A stretch of DNA of 64,000 nucleotides from Viola odorata. Lineage: Eukaryota > Streptophyta > Magnoliopsida > Malpighiales > Violaceae. The DNA is taken from assembly GCA_963691705.1 (NCBI GenBank), contig OY829538.1, positions 29,222,836 to 29,286,835 of the forward strand, in the 5' to 3' direction. A program made the translations under genes and the position numbers. Position 1 is the first letter of the stretch; each line of letters opens with the position of its first letter. This document shows positions 40,681 through 51,064 of the stretch, piece by piece. The notes below the pieces were generated by a model, which was not told where the DNA came from, searched no databases, and saw only the letters and a list, made by a program, of their open reading frames with translations.

Positions 40681-41092
40681 TCGGGGTAGAGAAATAAAAA
40701 GAAGAAGATGAACAGGGAAAAGGAAAGAAACTTCTTTAAATAAGCCGCAGCGAAGAGATACTCTGATCTCTTCGCGTGCCCTTGGGAAGCAATTAATGCG
40801 CCTGAAAAGGAGCAACCATAATTGCAGAATCCGATCTGGCATAGGCACGCCTGCTCGAAAAATGCACCAATCAAAAGGCACCAAAAAACCGCCCAACCAC
40901 TTACCACTGGAAAGGCAGCGCCGAGAACGGTTTAGCAAAACATTTATGGCTGATTTCCAGAATATGACCACTACAACACTACATCCCAAGAAAGACTCAC
41001 TTTCGGTTGGGCTTACAGCAGTCGCTCCCAACTGGCACAACAAGCAGCAAGACATGGAAAATGGAAGATGGCGAAATAAACCAAAATAATAT
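40681..41092. other. Ret-2 spacer between delta and gamma
   Basis: Non-coding. It holds TTTCGGTTGGGCTTA at 41001-41015, a near copy of the sequence just before the 3' LTR. Confidence 0.5.
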
Positions 41093-41098
41093 TTTATT
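41093..41098 (-). terminator. Gamma poly(A) signal in Ret-2
   Basis: AATAAA on the minus strand, 77 nt after the gamma stop, as in Ret-1. Confidence 0.65.
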
Positions 41099-41174
41099 CA
41101 TTCATGGCCTTAGCGGCCTAAGCACCTAGGCGCGTACACAGAAAATATAAAAACAAAGGGACGGCGGTCAGCAG

Positions 41175-41558
41175 TCAGGCATGAGACCCAGCATCGTCGT
41201 CCTCCAGCAGGGTAGGGATCTCTCTCAGGGCATCGGTCACGGAGGTCAGCTTAGAGGAAGAAATCCTGATGCCCTTCAAGCAGCACCCTAGTAGGTCCTT
41301 CCTCTGCCGCAGCGTGGTGATCACCACCTCAATGCGGGTGACAGCAGCAACCAACTTTGACATATTCTCTAGAGGGTTAAAATCCTCCAGAGAAACCACA
41401 CCCAGCCTGGACCGCAGAGGAGTCATCATCCCCTGAAGCTCCATAATATCCTCAGAGACCTTGGTCAGCATGTTCTCCAGAAAGCTGACGCTACCATTAT
41501 TAAGATTCCTCAGAGTATGAGATTTGGAGATCAAGAAGTTCTTAGTAAGATTGTCCAT
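41175..41558 (-). CDS. Ret-2 antisense gamma: conserved 127-residue protein
   Basis: ATG at 41558 (MDNLTKNFLISKSHTLRNL), stop at 41175, no interruption. Aligns without gaps to Ret-1 gamma; about 32 of 127 residues differ by eye. Conserved blocks and acidic tail as in Ret-1. Many differences are conservative (Ile/Val, Lys/Arg, Ser/Thr), which suggests selection on the protein; a codon test would decide. Function unknown. Confidence 0.72.
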   Translation of the reverse strand: MDNLTKNFLISKSHTLRNLNNGSVSFLENMLTKVSEDIMELQGMMTPLRSRLGVVSLEDFNPLENMSKLVAAVTRIEVVITTLRQRKDLLGCCLKGIRISSSKLTSVTDALREIPTLLEDDDAGSHA

Positions 41559-41617
41559 GATAAAGGTGCTGAGAGAAGTGCGAAAATATGTGAAAAATTG
41601 ATGCGGTGGAAGATCTA

Positions 41618-41624
41618 ATTTATA
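41618..41624 (-). promoter_or_regulatory. Antisense TATA-like box for gamma in Ret-2
   Basis: TATAAAT in CCTATAAATTAG on the minus strand, 60 nt before the gamma ATG, the same distance as in Ret-1. Confidence 0.68.
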
Positions 41625-41770
41625 GGTTCAAAGAAGTAATTGATTGAGAAAAAGAGTCCCTCAGAAAATAAACCACCCCGTTATCTCAAAGACCGTCAGG
41701 AACGACATCGAGGCTGAAGATGAAGCGGTAGCCCTTGGTGAACACTCGGGCTCATTTTCAGTTGGGCTTA

Positions 41771-42284
41771 TGATAACAATAGACCTAACGCCCAGGGCAT
41801 TTTCGTCTTTACACCCCGCGTTAGGGACAGAATGCGGTTATACCTACCGAACGGCCAACTTCGAGGCTATCGCCCTTTATCAAGCGATCATCCCGCCCTA
41901 GGCTGAGCGCACCGATCCTTGAGGAAGGTAGGCATTACCTTGCCTAGGTAACGCCTACCCCCATATATATCTAACGCAATGATAGCACACCGTTGACGGG
42001 GAATGTCAACCCCCTGACAGGCCTGTTAGCGCCTTTTATGGCCGAGCCCCCCAGAAAACACCCCATTTTTCGTCTATAAATACCCCCATAATCAAGGAAG
42101 AAGGTAAGCCTAAGATCGCTAGCAAAAGCTCTACTACTTTGACCACTCATACTAACTTAAGCATCGGAGTGTTTACGCTGGGACCCCCTCCCATCGCCCT
42201 ACAGGTACACCGGACAACCGCGGGCGTGGAATCCAAGGAGCCATTCTCCCCTTCTACCCTTCGCCAATAGTCAGAATCTTATCA
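41771..42284 (+). repeat. Ret-2 3' LTR
   Basis: 514 bp pairing with 28345-28914; intact TATAAATA at 42075-42082. It is preceded by TTTTCAGTTGGGCTTA instead of a purine tract. Confidence 0.93.
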
Positions 42285-42289
42285 ACACT

Positions 42290-43270
42290 CCCCTCCACGA
42301 CGATCACCACCTCGACGGTCACCACAATGACTAGAAAGGGTAGAGGTCCCAGCTCGAAGAGGTAGGTCGCCAATAAGGCAAGAAGGGGATGAGACTCACC
42401 TCCCGAGTCTCTGAATCTAGAGGTACACATCGAGAAGACACATCAAGGTGGCAAGCGACACCTACGACGGAAAAGGAGACCCAAGAGCGCATATCAACAG
42501 AGTAAAGGATCTCATCTGATATCACACTAAAGTTGAGGAGGTGGTCTACCAAACTTTTGTCTTAACTCTCACGGGAGCAGTAAGAGATTGGTTCTATGAG
42601 CTACCCCCTAGATCAATAGACAACTTTCACCAACTAGAAGTAGCTTTCAAAGCTCGGTTCATCGCTTCCATTCTGATGAGGAAGTCGAACGCATCACTAT
42701 TTGAGCTATATAGAAAACTAGAGGAAATCGTACGAGCCTATGTTGATCGCTTCAATGAAGAAGTCTCGCTGACCCCGCGAATGAATATTGATATGGCCGT
42801 AGAAGAAATAAAGAGGAACTATGCCTATGAGAAGTTGGAGGATGCACTACTCGTTGACCAAATTGATAACTTGGAGGAGCTAAGGCACAAGCTCAGTAGC
42901 TTTATCAAGATGGAAGAGGTAGATGTCAAGAGGAAGCGAGACAAAGAAACACAAGCGCCACCACCACAAGCCGCCCCCACAGCCCTAACAACAAAGAAGA
43001 ATTTTTAGAAGAGAGACGAAGGGGGGAAGTTCACAGCGAGCGTGGCCGCAAATCGACAGCAACCGAGTCAAGCACACCCTTTTAACAATTTCTGTTCTAA
43101 GGCGTTCAACCCTGACATCAAAGAGCGGGAATTCGAGCTAGAAATTATCCAATCAAGTATCCTCCAAAGTTGAAAGTTGACTACCCAAACTTGAGAAAGT
43201 ATTGCGAGTTCCATGATGGAGGGGCACATACTACGGATGAATGCAAGCATCTTAGAGAAGCTAGTTAGAG
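42290..43270 (+). pseudogene. Ret-3 gag, core and C-terminal piece
   Basis: Resumes after Ret-2. Reads DTYDGKGDPRAHINRVKDLI, then TLTGAVRDWFYELPPRSID, FKARFIASILMRKSNASLF and VRAYVDRFNEEV. These are the gag-core blocks of the Tat group, divergent from Ret-1 and Ret-2. An open stretch of 155 codons (42541-43008) ends at TAG. Near 43200-43260 YCEFHDGGAHTTDECKHL is the knuckle-like block. Confidence 0.85.
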
Positions 43271-43559
43271 AGTGATATCTGGGAGATTACGCTATGCATG
43301 CGAGAAAGGAGAGCCAACAAGCGAATGGACCACCTTTCCCTAGAAGAGAAGCGAATAGAGGTGAAACCCCTCCCATAGAGAGACCACCGCTAGTGAATCA
43401 TAGAAGGGAGAGCTCCAAAGGGAAAGAGATTGTCGCGGTGACTGAAAAAAGGCAAGTCCTGATCATCAGAGGAGGTACATTGCAAATGGGAGCGACAATG
43501 GTAGGCGAGAAGAGGTGAGTGGAAGAAATGCACACCATGTATGCCACGACCCTTTCGCC

Positions 43560-44170
43560 TTTTGACATTCTAAGCATCTCCTTTTCAATAGAGGATGAGC
43601 AAAGGGTGAGCTACCCCCACAATGATGCGTTAGTAGTAAAGGTTATGATCAATGATTGTGACATTTGATGAACATTGGTAAACAATGAAAGTGTCGTAAA
43701 TCTCATCTCAATTATAACGTTCTGACAAATTGGCCTAGCTATCAAAGACTTGATACCCTGTGAATTCCCAATCATCGGGGTCAATGGTGAGCCTGTGCCA
43801 ATGAAGGGATGTGCTTGACTACTAGTGAGCTTTGAGGAAGACCCAGATAGGTGAACTGAAGATCTACTATTCCTAGTGGTAGATTTGAACTTGCCATACA
43901 ACACCATCTTGGGAAGACCATTCCTAAACAAGTTTGGGACGAAGATCTCTCAAAAGCACTTAAAGATGAAGTTCCCTTCATAGGATGGGATCATCATAGT
44001 CAAGGGGCACCAAAAGCAAGTGGAAGAGTGTCACTTGGCGATGTTAACCCCAAACAAGGATAGATACATTTGTATCGTGAAAGTATGTGAAGAAATTCCA
44101 GAGCAGCAAACTCAGGCTGTAGAGGAAATGAAGTCCCTATCAAGGATATCGCTGGAAGGCATTTTTTGTT
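43560..44170 (+). pseudogene. Ret-3 aspartic protease, active site lost
   Basis: Reads HNDALVVKVMIND, then TLVNNESVVNLIS where Ret-1 and Ret-2 have VDNGSAVNLF, so the catalytic Asp is now Asn. NTILGRPFLNKFGTKISQ follows. Stops near 43670, 43725, 43817 and 43980. Confidence 0.82.
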
Positions 44171-45115
44171 AGGTGAGCACTTGACTGAGAAGGAGAACGA
44201 GCAAATAGTGGGTCTATTGAAAAAATACAAGGTGGAATTCGCGTGGAAACCATCAGACATGCCAGGGATCCCTTGAGATATCGCTGAGCACAAGTTACAA
44301 GTAAACCTCGAAGCTAAGCCATCGAAGCAAAAGATGGGGCCCATTTCCAAAGAGAAGGCGAAGGTCGTAGAAGAAGAAGTGGAAAAGCTCTTTGAAGCGG
44401 GCTACATTCGTGAAGTGCACTACCCAAAATGGCTATCCAATCCTATTTTGGTTCCCAAGGCCTACGACAAATGGCAAATGTGCATAGATTTCACAAATCT
44501 AAATGACGCATGCCCCTAAGATTGTTACCCACTCCCCAAGATTGATTAATTGATGGACTCCACCGTGGGATATAATTTTCTTAGTTCCTTGGACGTCAAC
44601 TCGGGGTATCACCAAATTCCCATGTCCAAGGAGGATGAAGAGAAGACCACGTTCATCACTCCAAAGGTGACTTAGTGCTACACCACCATGCCTTTTGGCC
44701 TAAAAAATGCTGAGGTGACCTATCAACGAATGATGAATAAGATCTTCGAGAAGCAAAAAAGGAAAAACTTGGAGGTGTATGTGGACAACATGCTAGTGAA
44801 GAGCAGCAACTTTAACCAGCATTTGCTAGACCTAGAATAGGTCTTCACAGAGGTGAGAAAGCATGGAATGAAAATGAATCCCAACAAATGTTCTTTCGCT
44901 TTCAAGATAGGAAAGTTCTTGGGATACATTGTCAACAAGGTAGGAATTCGATCCAACCCCGAGAAAGTGCAAGCCATTCAACACATGATCTCCCCCATGA
45001 CCAAGAAGGAAGTACAAAGACTAATCGCCTGAGTGATAGCCTTAATTCGCTTTATTTCAAAGCAAGGAGAAAAATACCTCCCTTTCTTTAAAACGATCAA
45101 ACTTAAGGCTCTATT
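44171..45115 (+). pseudogene. Ret-3 reverse transcriptase, active site YVDN
   Basis: Blocks: GYIREVHYPKWLSNPIL, WQMCIDFTNLNDACP, FLSSLDVNSGYHQIPM, MPFGLKNAEVTYQRM, then YVDN at 44778-44789 (YVDD expected), NPNKCSFAFKIGKFLGYIV. Several stops. The lost Asp would abolish polymerase activity. Confidence 0.9.
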
Positions 45116-45640
45116 CAGTTAAGGTGAGTGTGAGTCAGCTTTCGCTGCTCTGAAGAACTATCTAGCCAGCGACTTGATCATCACCAAGCCCATCGAGGGT
45201 GACAAACTTTACTTATACCTGGGAGTCTTTGACGAAGTGGTCAGCTCAGTACTAGTAAAGGAAGAGGACAACACACACAAACCTGTCTTCTTCATAAGCA
45301 AAGTATTGAGAAGAGCAGAGCTAAGATGTAGCAAAATAAAGAAAATGATGTTCTCCCTCATTGATGCAATAAGAAAAATGGCTAGATACTTCCAATTACA
45401 CCAAGTAACAATTTTGATGGACCTCCAGCTAAAGAGGATTCTAAAAAAACCTAGTACTTCAGGAAGAATGATAGTTTGGAGTAACACGAAATCATCTATT
45501 CGCCAAGAATTAAGATCAAAACTCAAGCGTTAGCTAACTTCTTAGCAGAGTGCACTTCACAGACAAAAGAGAAGAGGACAAGGGCAAATTGGAAAACCTT
45601 GTAAAAGAAGAAGAAGAGGAAGAGAAGGAGAGGTGGACCA
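45116..45640 (+). pseudogene. Ret-3 RNase H (first) with second RNase H deleted
   Basis: Reads GDKLYLYLGVFDEVVSSVLV, ELRCSKIKKMMFSLIDAI and FQLHQVTILMDLQLKRIL. It then runs into an acidic linker (KEEEEEEKERW) and only the first residues of the second RNase H (WTIILSG). The rest of that domain and the integrase zinc finger are missing at about 45655. Confidence 0.85.
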
Positions 45641-45654
45641 TCATACTCTCAGGT

Positions 45655-46536
45655 AACTAGTGGCTGAGTTAAGCATCACCACTCGTCCTTGCCCTTTCGC
45701 CACCTGGGGGATAGTCATCCTAGGCCCATTCCCAATAGCCCTAAGACAAAGAAAGTTCTTCATCGTGTCTGTAGACCATTTCACCAAATGGGTGGAAGCG
45801 ATGGCAGTTCCCATCAATACAACTGGAAAAGCATGGGACTTCTTTCTTCTACAAGACTATAACACCTAGTTCAACAGTAGGTTCTTCAAGGTGAAATGCC
45901 AAGAGTTAGGAATCAAACAATGATTCAGATCTGTGGCGCATCCTTAAACAAATAGGCAAATTGAGCTGATGAATAGGATCATCCTCAGAGGGCTGAAAAA
46001 GAATCTAAAAGACGCAAAAAAATGGGTGGGAAGATGAACTCCCCTACATAATATAGTCATATCGAATGACGGAGAAAGCCTTAATAAGAGAAACCCCATT
46101 CATCATAGCCTACGACATCGAAGGGGTAACCCTGTGGAAATAGGAGAGAGAAGCCTACGAGTCAGCTACTTCAATATGGAGAGGAATGAAGAAAAGCTGA
46201 AAGCGAACCTCGACTTCTTGCCAGAAAAGAAGAGAGGATGTGGCGATCAAGTCTCTATTATATAGGCAAAGGATGACGAAGTACCACAACTAGCAAGTCA
46301 GAGAGTGACTCTTCAAGGCAGAAGATTTGGTAATAAAGCGAAGAGATTGCAAAAAAACCCATCAAAAAGTTGGACCCTAACTAGGAAAGCCCTTCAAGGT
46401 AACAAGAGTGGTGGGAAAAGAGCTTACCATATGGAAGACATGAAAGGAAAAGCACTCCCTAACTCTTGGAATATTTTAAACTTAAAGTTATATCATGCAA
46501 GGGCAGACACACTCTTTGTAACAACTTTGTTCTTTT
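45655..46536 (+). pseudogene. Ret-3 integrase, N-terminus deleted
   Basis: Starts directly in the core: TRPCPFATWGIVILGPFP (catalytic Asp now Val), FIVSVDHFTKWVEAM, then a poorly preserved second block, and KGKALPNSWNILNLKLYHAR at the end. Stops and shifts are frequent. The deletion at 45655 removed roughly 1 kb relative to Ret-2. Confidence 0.82.
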
Positions 46537-46639
46537 AGTAAAAACTCTCGTCGACGTAGGCAATTTGTTAGGCCGAACGAAGTAAAAAAATCATGCCTCC
46601 ATTTTTTTTTAATTCATTCTATCTCACACTTAGCACACA

Positions 46640-46890
46640 ATACACAAAATTCTTCATAAAGAATGAAGTAGAGAAAAGTCTTCATAGAGAATGAAGTAGA
46701 GAGCAAAGTAAAAGTCTTCATTAAGAATGAAACAAAGAGAAAAGTAACTAATCAAAAGAGCGAACTAAAAATACAAGCGAAGTTACTAAGCAAAAAGAAC
46801 GAACTAAAAGAAAAGAGCGAAGTAACTAAACAAAATGAAAACACAACATTCAAGCGAAGTAACTAAGCAAAATGTAAAAAAACGTAGTAA
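46640..46890 (+). repeat. Ret-3 degenerate 3' repeats
   Basis: Two short motifs recur: GTCTTCAT(A/T)(A/G)AGAATGAA (about 3 copies) and GCGAAGTAACTAA(A/G)CAAAA (about 4 copies). They occupy the position of the six-unit array of Ret-1 and Ret-2 but share no sequence with it. Confidence 0.65.
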
Positions 46891-47066
46891 AACCTTCTAT
46901 CTTTCTTTTCTTTCTCTTTAGAGTAACAAGCTATCTAAAGACTTCACATTAGCGAAACAAAGAAACAAAAGAAGCTAGTGAAGCAAAGCGAAGTGACAAA
47001 AGAAAAATAACTATTTATTCAATAAGTTCAAAACACAAAGAAAGAAAAATACATAAGTAGAAAAAA
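46891..47066. other. Ret-3 short spacer
   Basis: AT-rich, no gene. It would be the 3' flank of the Ret-3 antisense gene; AATAAAT on the minus strand near 47012-47020 could be its poly(A) signal. Confidence 0.4.
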
Positions 47067-48313
47067 CTAGCTAGCGAGAAACGAATCAGCGTCTTGATCC
47101 ATCAAAGGAGATTTAGCCTCATCAAGAATAAGATAACCCGACATCGTAGGAATATCGTCTATATTAGGCCGGGGAATAGAAGTAGTGTTTTTCTTCACAA
47201 TGACGATCTCTTCATCAAAGCGATCCCAATCAATCTTAAGATTGTGAATCTTCTCCAAACCAGACCGACATGAACATAAGCATCGCCTTCTACGGCCATC
47301 TGCTCCTTCTGACAATACAAGGCCAACGACTTTAAACCATCCTTAGAAGAGCAAAATTGACTTTTCAAAGAAGCGACTTTTGTTTCTAAGGAAGAAACCT
47401 TATCTTTAAGACCTTGAATCTCCAAAGTAGAGGTCATCGCATTCTTCTTTAGATCGCCACATTCCAAAAGGAGGTTATCTCGCTCCACGACCAATATAGC
47501 CTTTTCAGCCATAACTTCCTCGGTAAGCCGGGAAGATTGAGCATCAACGACTTCCAAGTCAGCAATCATTTGATCCAAGCTAGCGATTCAACATTTAAGC
47601 ACGAAGAGTAAATTTTAGAGAGAACTGATGGAACCATCTTTTCGATGAAGTCTCGCTCGGTGATCCAGCTCATTCGCGAGGCATTAGCGAAGATAGTGGT
47701 CACAGCTAGCAGATGCCAAAGCGTTCATCTCGAAGTCATCATACACTCACTCAATTGACTGTTTATCCCAACTTTTCTAATCAGCCCTAAACTCCAGTAT
47801 ATCGAAAGCAAGATTCATCGATTGATGATTGTAGACTGAAGGTCGCTTCCCCGCCATACATTTAGCATCGTGATCAATAAATCACCTCGTGTTCAACAAA
47901 TGGGAAGGTTCACCTTCTGTTGATTCCCCAAGTTTGAAGCGTATTGGGTAGGAGGAATGGCGAGCAGGAGACCTTTTGTCATAAAATTTTCTAGGGAAAA
48001 GCTTAGGAGGAGAAGAAGGTACCAAAAAAGGAAGCGACCCCCAAAAAGGTGAGCTGCAGACGAAGCAGGGCGACGTAGGAGAGAATCTTATTGGGCGATG
48101 AAATATGCTTCCGTACTTCCTCCATATACTTACTGATTTCTGCAGATAGAAAATTTGCGCTAGAGTCATTACTACTACTAGAGTAACATCCAAGAATAAA
48201 ATACATTTTATTTGAAACATCAAAATCATTCTTACTAGCGTGCTTCTTAGCTTGTTTTGAAGAGGAAGTAGGCTTAGGCACAATGGGAATAGAACCCCCC
48301 GAAGTGCACATTG
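47067..48313 (-). pseudogene. Ret-3 antisense gene, C-terminal coiled-coil part
   Basis: On the minus strand, 48313-48003 reads MCTSGGSIPIVPKPTSSSK, with a Ser-rich stretch and SKYMEEVRKHISSP. 47578-47195 is a strong coiled coil (LEVVDAQSSRLTEEVMAEK, KDKVSSLETKVASLKSQF). After a shift it ends DSFLAS at 47067. This is the layout of alpha and beta C-terminal halves. Ath-1 cut it at 48318/62823. Skipping Ath-1 and one duplication copy keeps the same frame running into MCTSGG. Confidence 0.7.
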
Positions 48314-48318
48314 GGTCG
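48314..48318. repeat. Ath-1 target-site duplication GGTCG / AGTCG
   Basis: GGTCG precedes the left LTR; AGTCG (62823-62827) follows the right LTR. Four of five match, and the frame of the Ret-3 antisense gene joins across. Confidence 0.8.
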
Positions 48319-49881
48319 TGACTCGCCGTCGAAACGAGTCAAAAATAATATAAAACCTAATGGCTAGATGCACAAATTAATTTGCGTATAATGGTAACAT
48401 GGTCGATCCACAGGGAGACTGAAGTACGAAATCTTGTCCTAAATGTACGATAGAAAGAAATGCACACACGGTAACACAAAAAAGTGGGGTTGTTGGTCAA
48501 ACAAGTCGACCAAAGATGTCGAGGGCACAATAGCTAACAAAGACGTAAATAATAAATCAAAGGAATTAACAAACATAAACAAAGCAAACAAAGAATTAAC
48601 CGAGGTAAAATCAGAAATGAGAAATCTTAGCAAGGGATTTTCTTGGGATGCGTCGAGGCCTCGTCAGTCATCGACACACAGATAGTCTATTCTTACGCTA
48701 TAGACGTGCTATAGAGGACAGGTACGTTTAGGCCTCCTGCTTTCCTCTTATGAGGAGCTACCCCCCGTTTTCACTGTTAATAAGGTAGCCTAGAAGTTGT
48801 GCCGTCTTCTCAGGCACGAAGCGGGGAGGCAATACTCACAACGCCTATGAAGATAAGGAAAGACACATCTAGGGCTAAATGCCTCTCAGTTTTTCAGGCT
48901 CACGACACCGCCCTAATCACTCACATTCCCTAGATAAAACGGACCAAGCTAATGACAATCTGTCTAGTGTCTACTCTATTCTAAGGCTTCGCGTTAGTTA
49001 TAACCAAAGAAGTGACGAAGATCGAGGATAGTAAATTAAAAGGTGATCAAGCTCCTAACAAAACCATCTAGATCTAGCATTAAAATAGCAAGCGAGTAAA
49101 TATAGCGAAGAGAATATATTAAACATAATTTGGTCTCATGACAATCCTCATGTAACCTTTAAAATACCCTTACTAAGCTAAAGAACTTAGCCACACATAT
49201 TAATCATAAGCAAAATAGATTTAATCAAAAACATAAAAGGAAAGAAATACGAAATGAAGAGAAATGCAATATTAAGATATACCGGCCGGAGCAAAAGCTT
49301 CGGTTTAAACAGTGATGTCGGCGACGACTACAAAGGAATGAGAGTGAAACATCCCAAGAAGGAAGGTGAGCGACTGCTCCCAAAATGATTCTATGACCTA
49401 ATAATTGAGTGTTGTCCTAAAAACCCTAAAACTAATGTTTAAATACTCTCACAACTCACTAGAAGACAAAGGACAGCTAGGAGAAGGAGACAAAATGGTA
49501 GGACGCCCTAAAGGAATATTCCTAAGGTAGACAAAAAGGGATCTGAGAGGAATCCCGTTAGAATCTGGCTGCGCGCGTCTTCGAGGAGATGTATGCACGT
49601 GTGGAAGCGGGCTCGGGGCAAAATACGACCCTTGAAGGCTACAACGAGAGTCTTGGGCAAGACAGCATGGCTATCATCTAGGGCTCGATGATGAGGAGAC
49701 AGCTAGGCCTCGACGATTTGAGATCCACGGTAGAATTCCACAAAAAAGGAATATTTCGGCATCTTTTCCTATTTGAGCTTAGATCTGCAAAAAAGTACGA
49801 ATTCAAAGGAAAATTAGGAGTATCATGTCCAAGATAAGCCTATAAATACATAGAAAAACATGCATAAAATACGCTATATCA
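48319..49881 (-). repeat. Ath-1 3' LTR
   Basis: 1563 bp. It matches 61267-62822 more closely than the related solo LTR at 51065, for example in GAAATGCACACACGGTAACA. Confidence 0.92.
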
Positions 49882-49921
49882 AATATCCCCACACTGCCTG
49901 ATGCTCGCCCTCGAGCATCAG
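49882..49921 (-). other. Ath-1 polypurine tract and perfect hairpin
   Basis: The minus strand reads CTGATGCTCG-AGGG-CGAGCATCAG (perfect 10-bp stem, loop AGGG), then GCAGTGTGGGGATATT directly before the 3' LTR. Confidence 0.8.
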
Positions 49922-51059
49922 CAAAACTAAAAACCACCCCAAACATAGACAACCACAACCAACCCAGACACAAAAACAAACCATGCACCAATCTAAATTT
50001 CGCTAATGACACCACTTCGCCTAGACAATACCTGCATCAAATAAGAAGGGTAACAACCCTAAAGATTAGACTTTCTTGCATCCAGCACCAGAAAGGTGTT
50101 TACGCTCATGCTCCTAAACAAGGCTATGTATTTGATCACTCAAAACTAAATGCAACTAGCGCAGCACTAAACCAGACTTGCACATCAATCCGAATACGTA
50201 GTACACATGCATGGGCAATCAATCAATCGAAAAGAGCATCGCATCAGCAAAAAGAAAGAAAAGGGAAGGGTAGGTTTAGAAAAGAAGGAAAAGAGGGAGA
50301 TAAAGAGAGGAAAAAAAATAAATCAGAAAGAGAAACAGGAAGAGAAGGAAGAGAAAGAAGGCGACAACCAACTCAAACCTAGATGGATTCTTTGGCAAGA
50401 AAAAAATGGCAAGATGGTAAGACATCGTTTGTCGAGGCCAGGATGGTAGAAGCGAGGGCTAGACGAGGTATATCTTTTTCTTCGGTAGGGAGCTCTTTTT
50501 TGATGTGGTGCTGGAAGTGTTTCTTTTGTTCGCGTTTTGCCCCCTTCTTTTATTTTAATTTTGTTTTATTTATTTATTTATTTTAAGAGAAGGGGCATGA
50601 ATATTTTCTAGCTTCTGGATCAACTAGGGCAGAAGACTTCTGAGGTGTCTTGCCCTAGATCTACTTCCAGCACCAAAGTTTGATTTATCGGTCCTCCCCA
50701 CACTTATACTTTTCTAGGGGAGTGGGCTCTTTCTTTAGGATACTGCTAGGGCATGGTGATACTTCTATTGGGTTGCTCTAGCTCTGCTTTCTGCACCTAA
50801 GCCTTAACTTCTTCTGCTTCTTTACATTTACCATTTTCTGCACGTCCTTCTGGATGTCTACCCCTCGACGCTACCCTCAACAATTGCTGCTTACCTGCCA
50901 AGGAAAAAGATCAAGGAAATAAGGATCAAGCGGTCAGGATAAAGAAAGAAAAGAGAGGGGTAGGGGTAAATGAGTCGAGGGCAAGATGAAGAAAATGATA
51001 GAAAAAGGAGAAAAGAAAGAAAGGAATAAGACATTGATGCGAAGACTTTCGTCGTTTTG
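49922..51059. other. Ath-1 3' non-coding region, part 1
   Basis: No gene. It holds a purine-rich block (50200-50360 on the plus strand), a pyrimidine-rich T block near 50560-50585, and CTCCCCACACTTATAC near 50694, another GTGTGGGGAG on the minus strand. Confidence 0.55.
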
Positions 51060-51064
51060 ATGCT

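Larger units (their letters stand above)
28345..42284 (+). mobile_element. Ret-2: complete Tat/Retand-like LTR retrotransposon
   Basis: LTRs (28345-28914 and 41771-42284) starting TGATAACAATAGACC and ending GAATCTTATCA, with exact duplication ACACT (28340-28344 and 42285-42289). It has the same plan as Ret-1: gag-pol in one frame, six-unit array, antisense genes alpha, delta and gamma, no beta. It is inserted in Ret-3 gag. Total 13,940 bp including a 0.96-kb TRG-like fragment. Confidence 0.95.

Noticed and set aside
48319..48700. Plus-strand frames at 48443 and 61390 with similar products
   Set aside because: They lie in the Ath-1 LTRs, so similarity is due to LTR identity, and they lack coding features.
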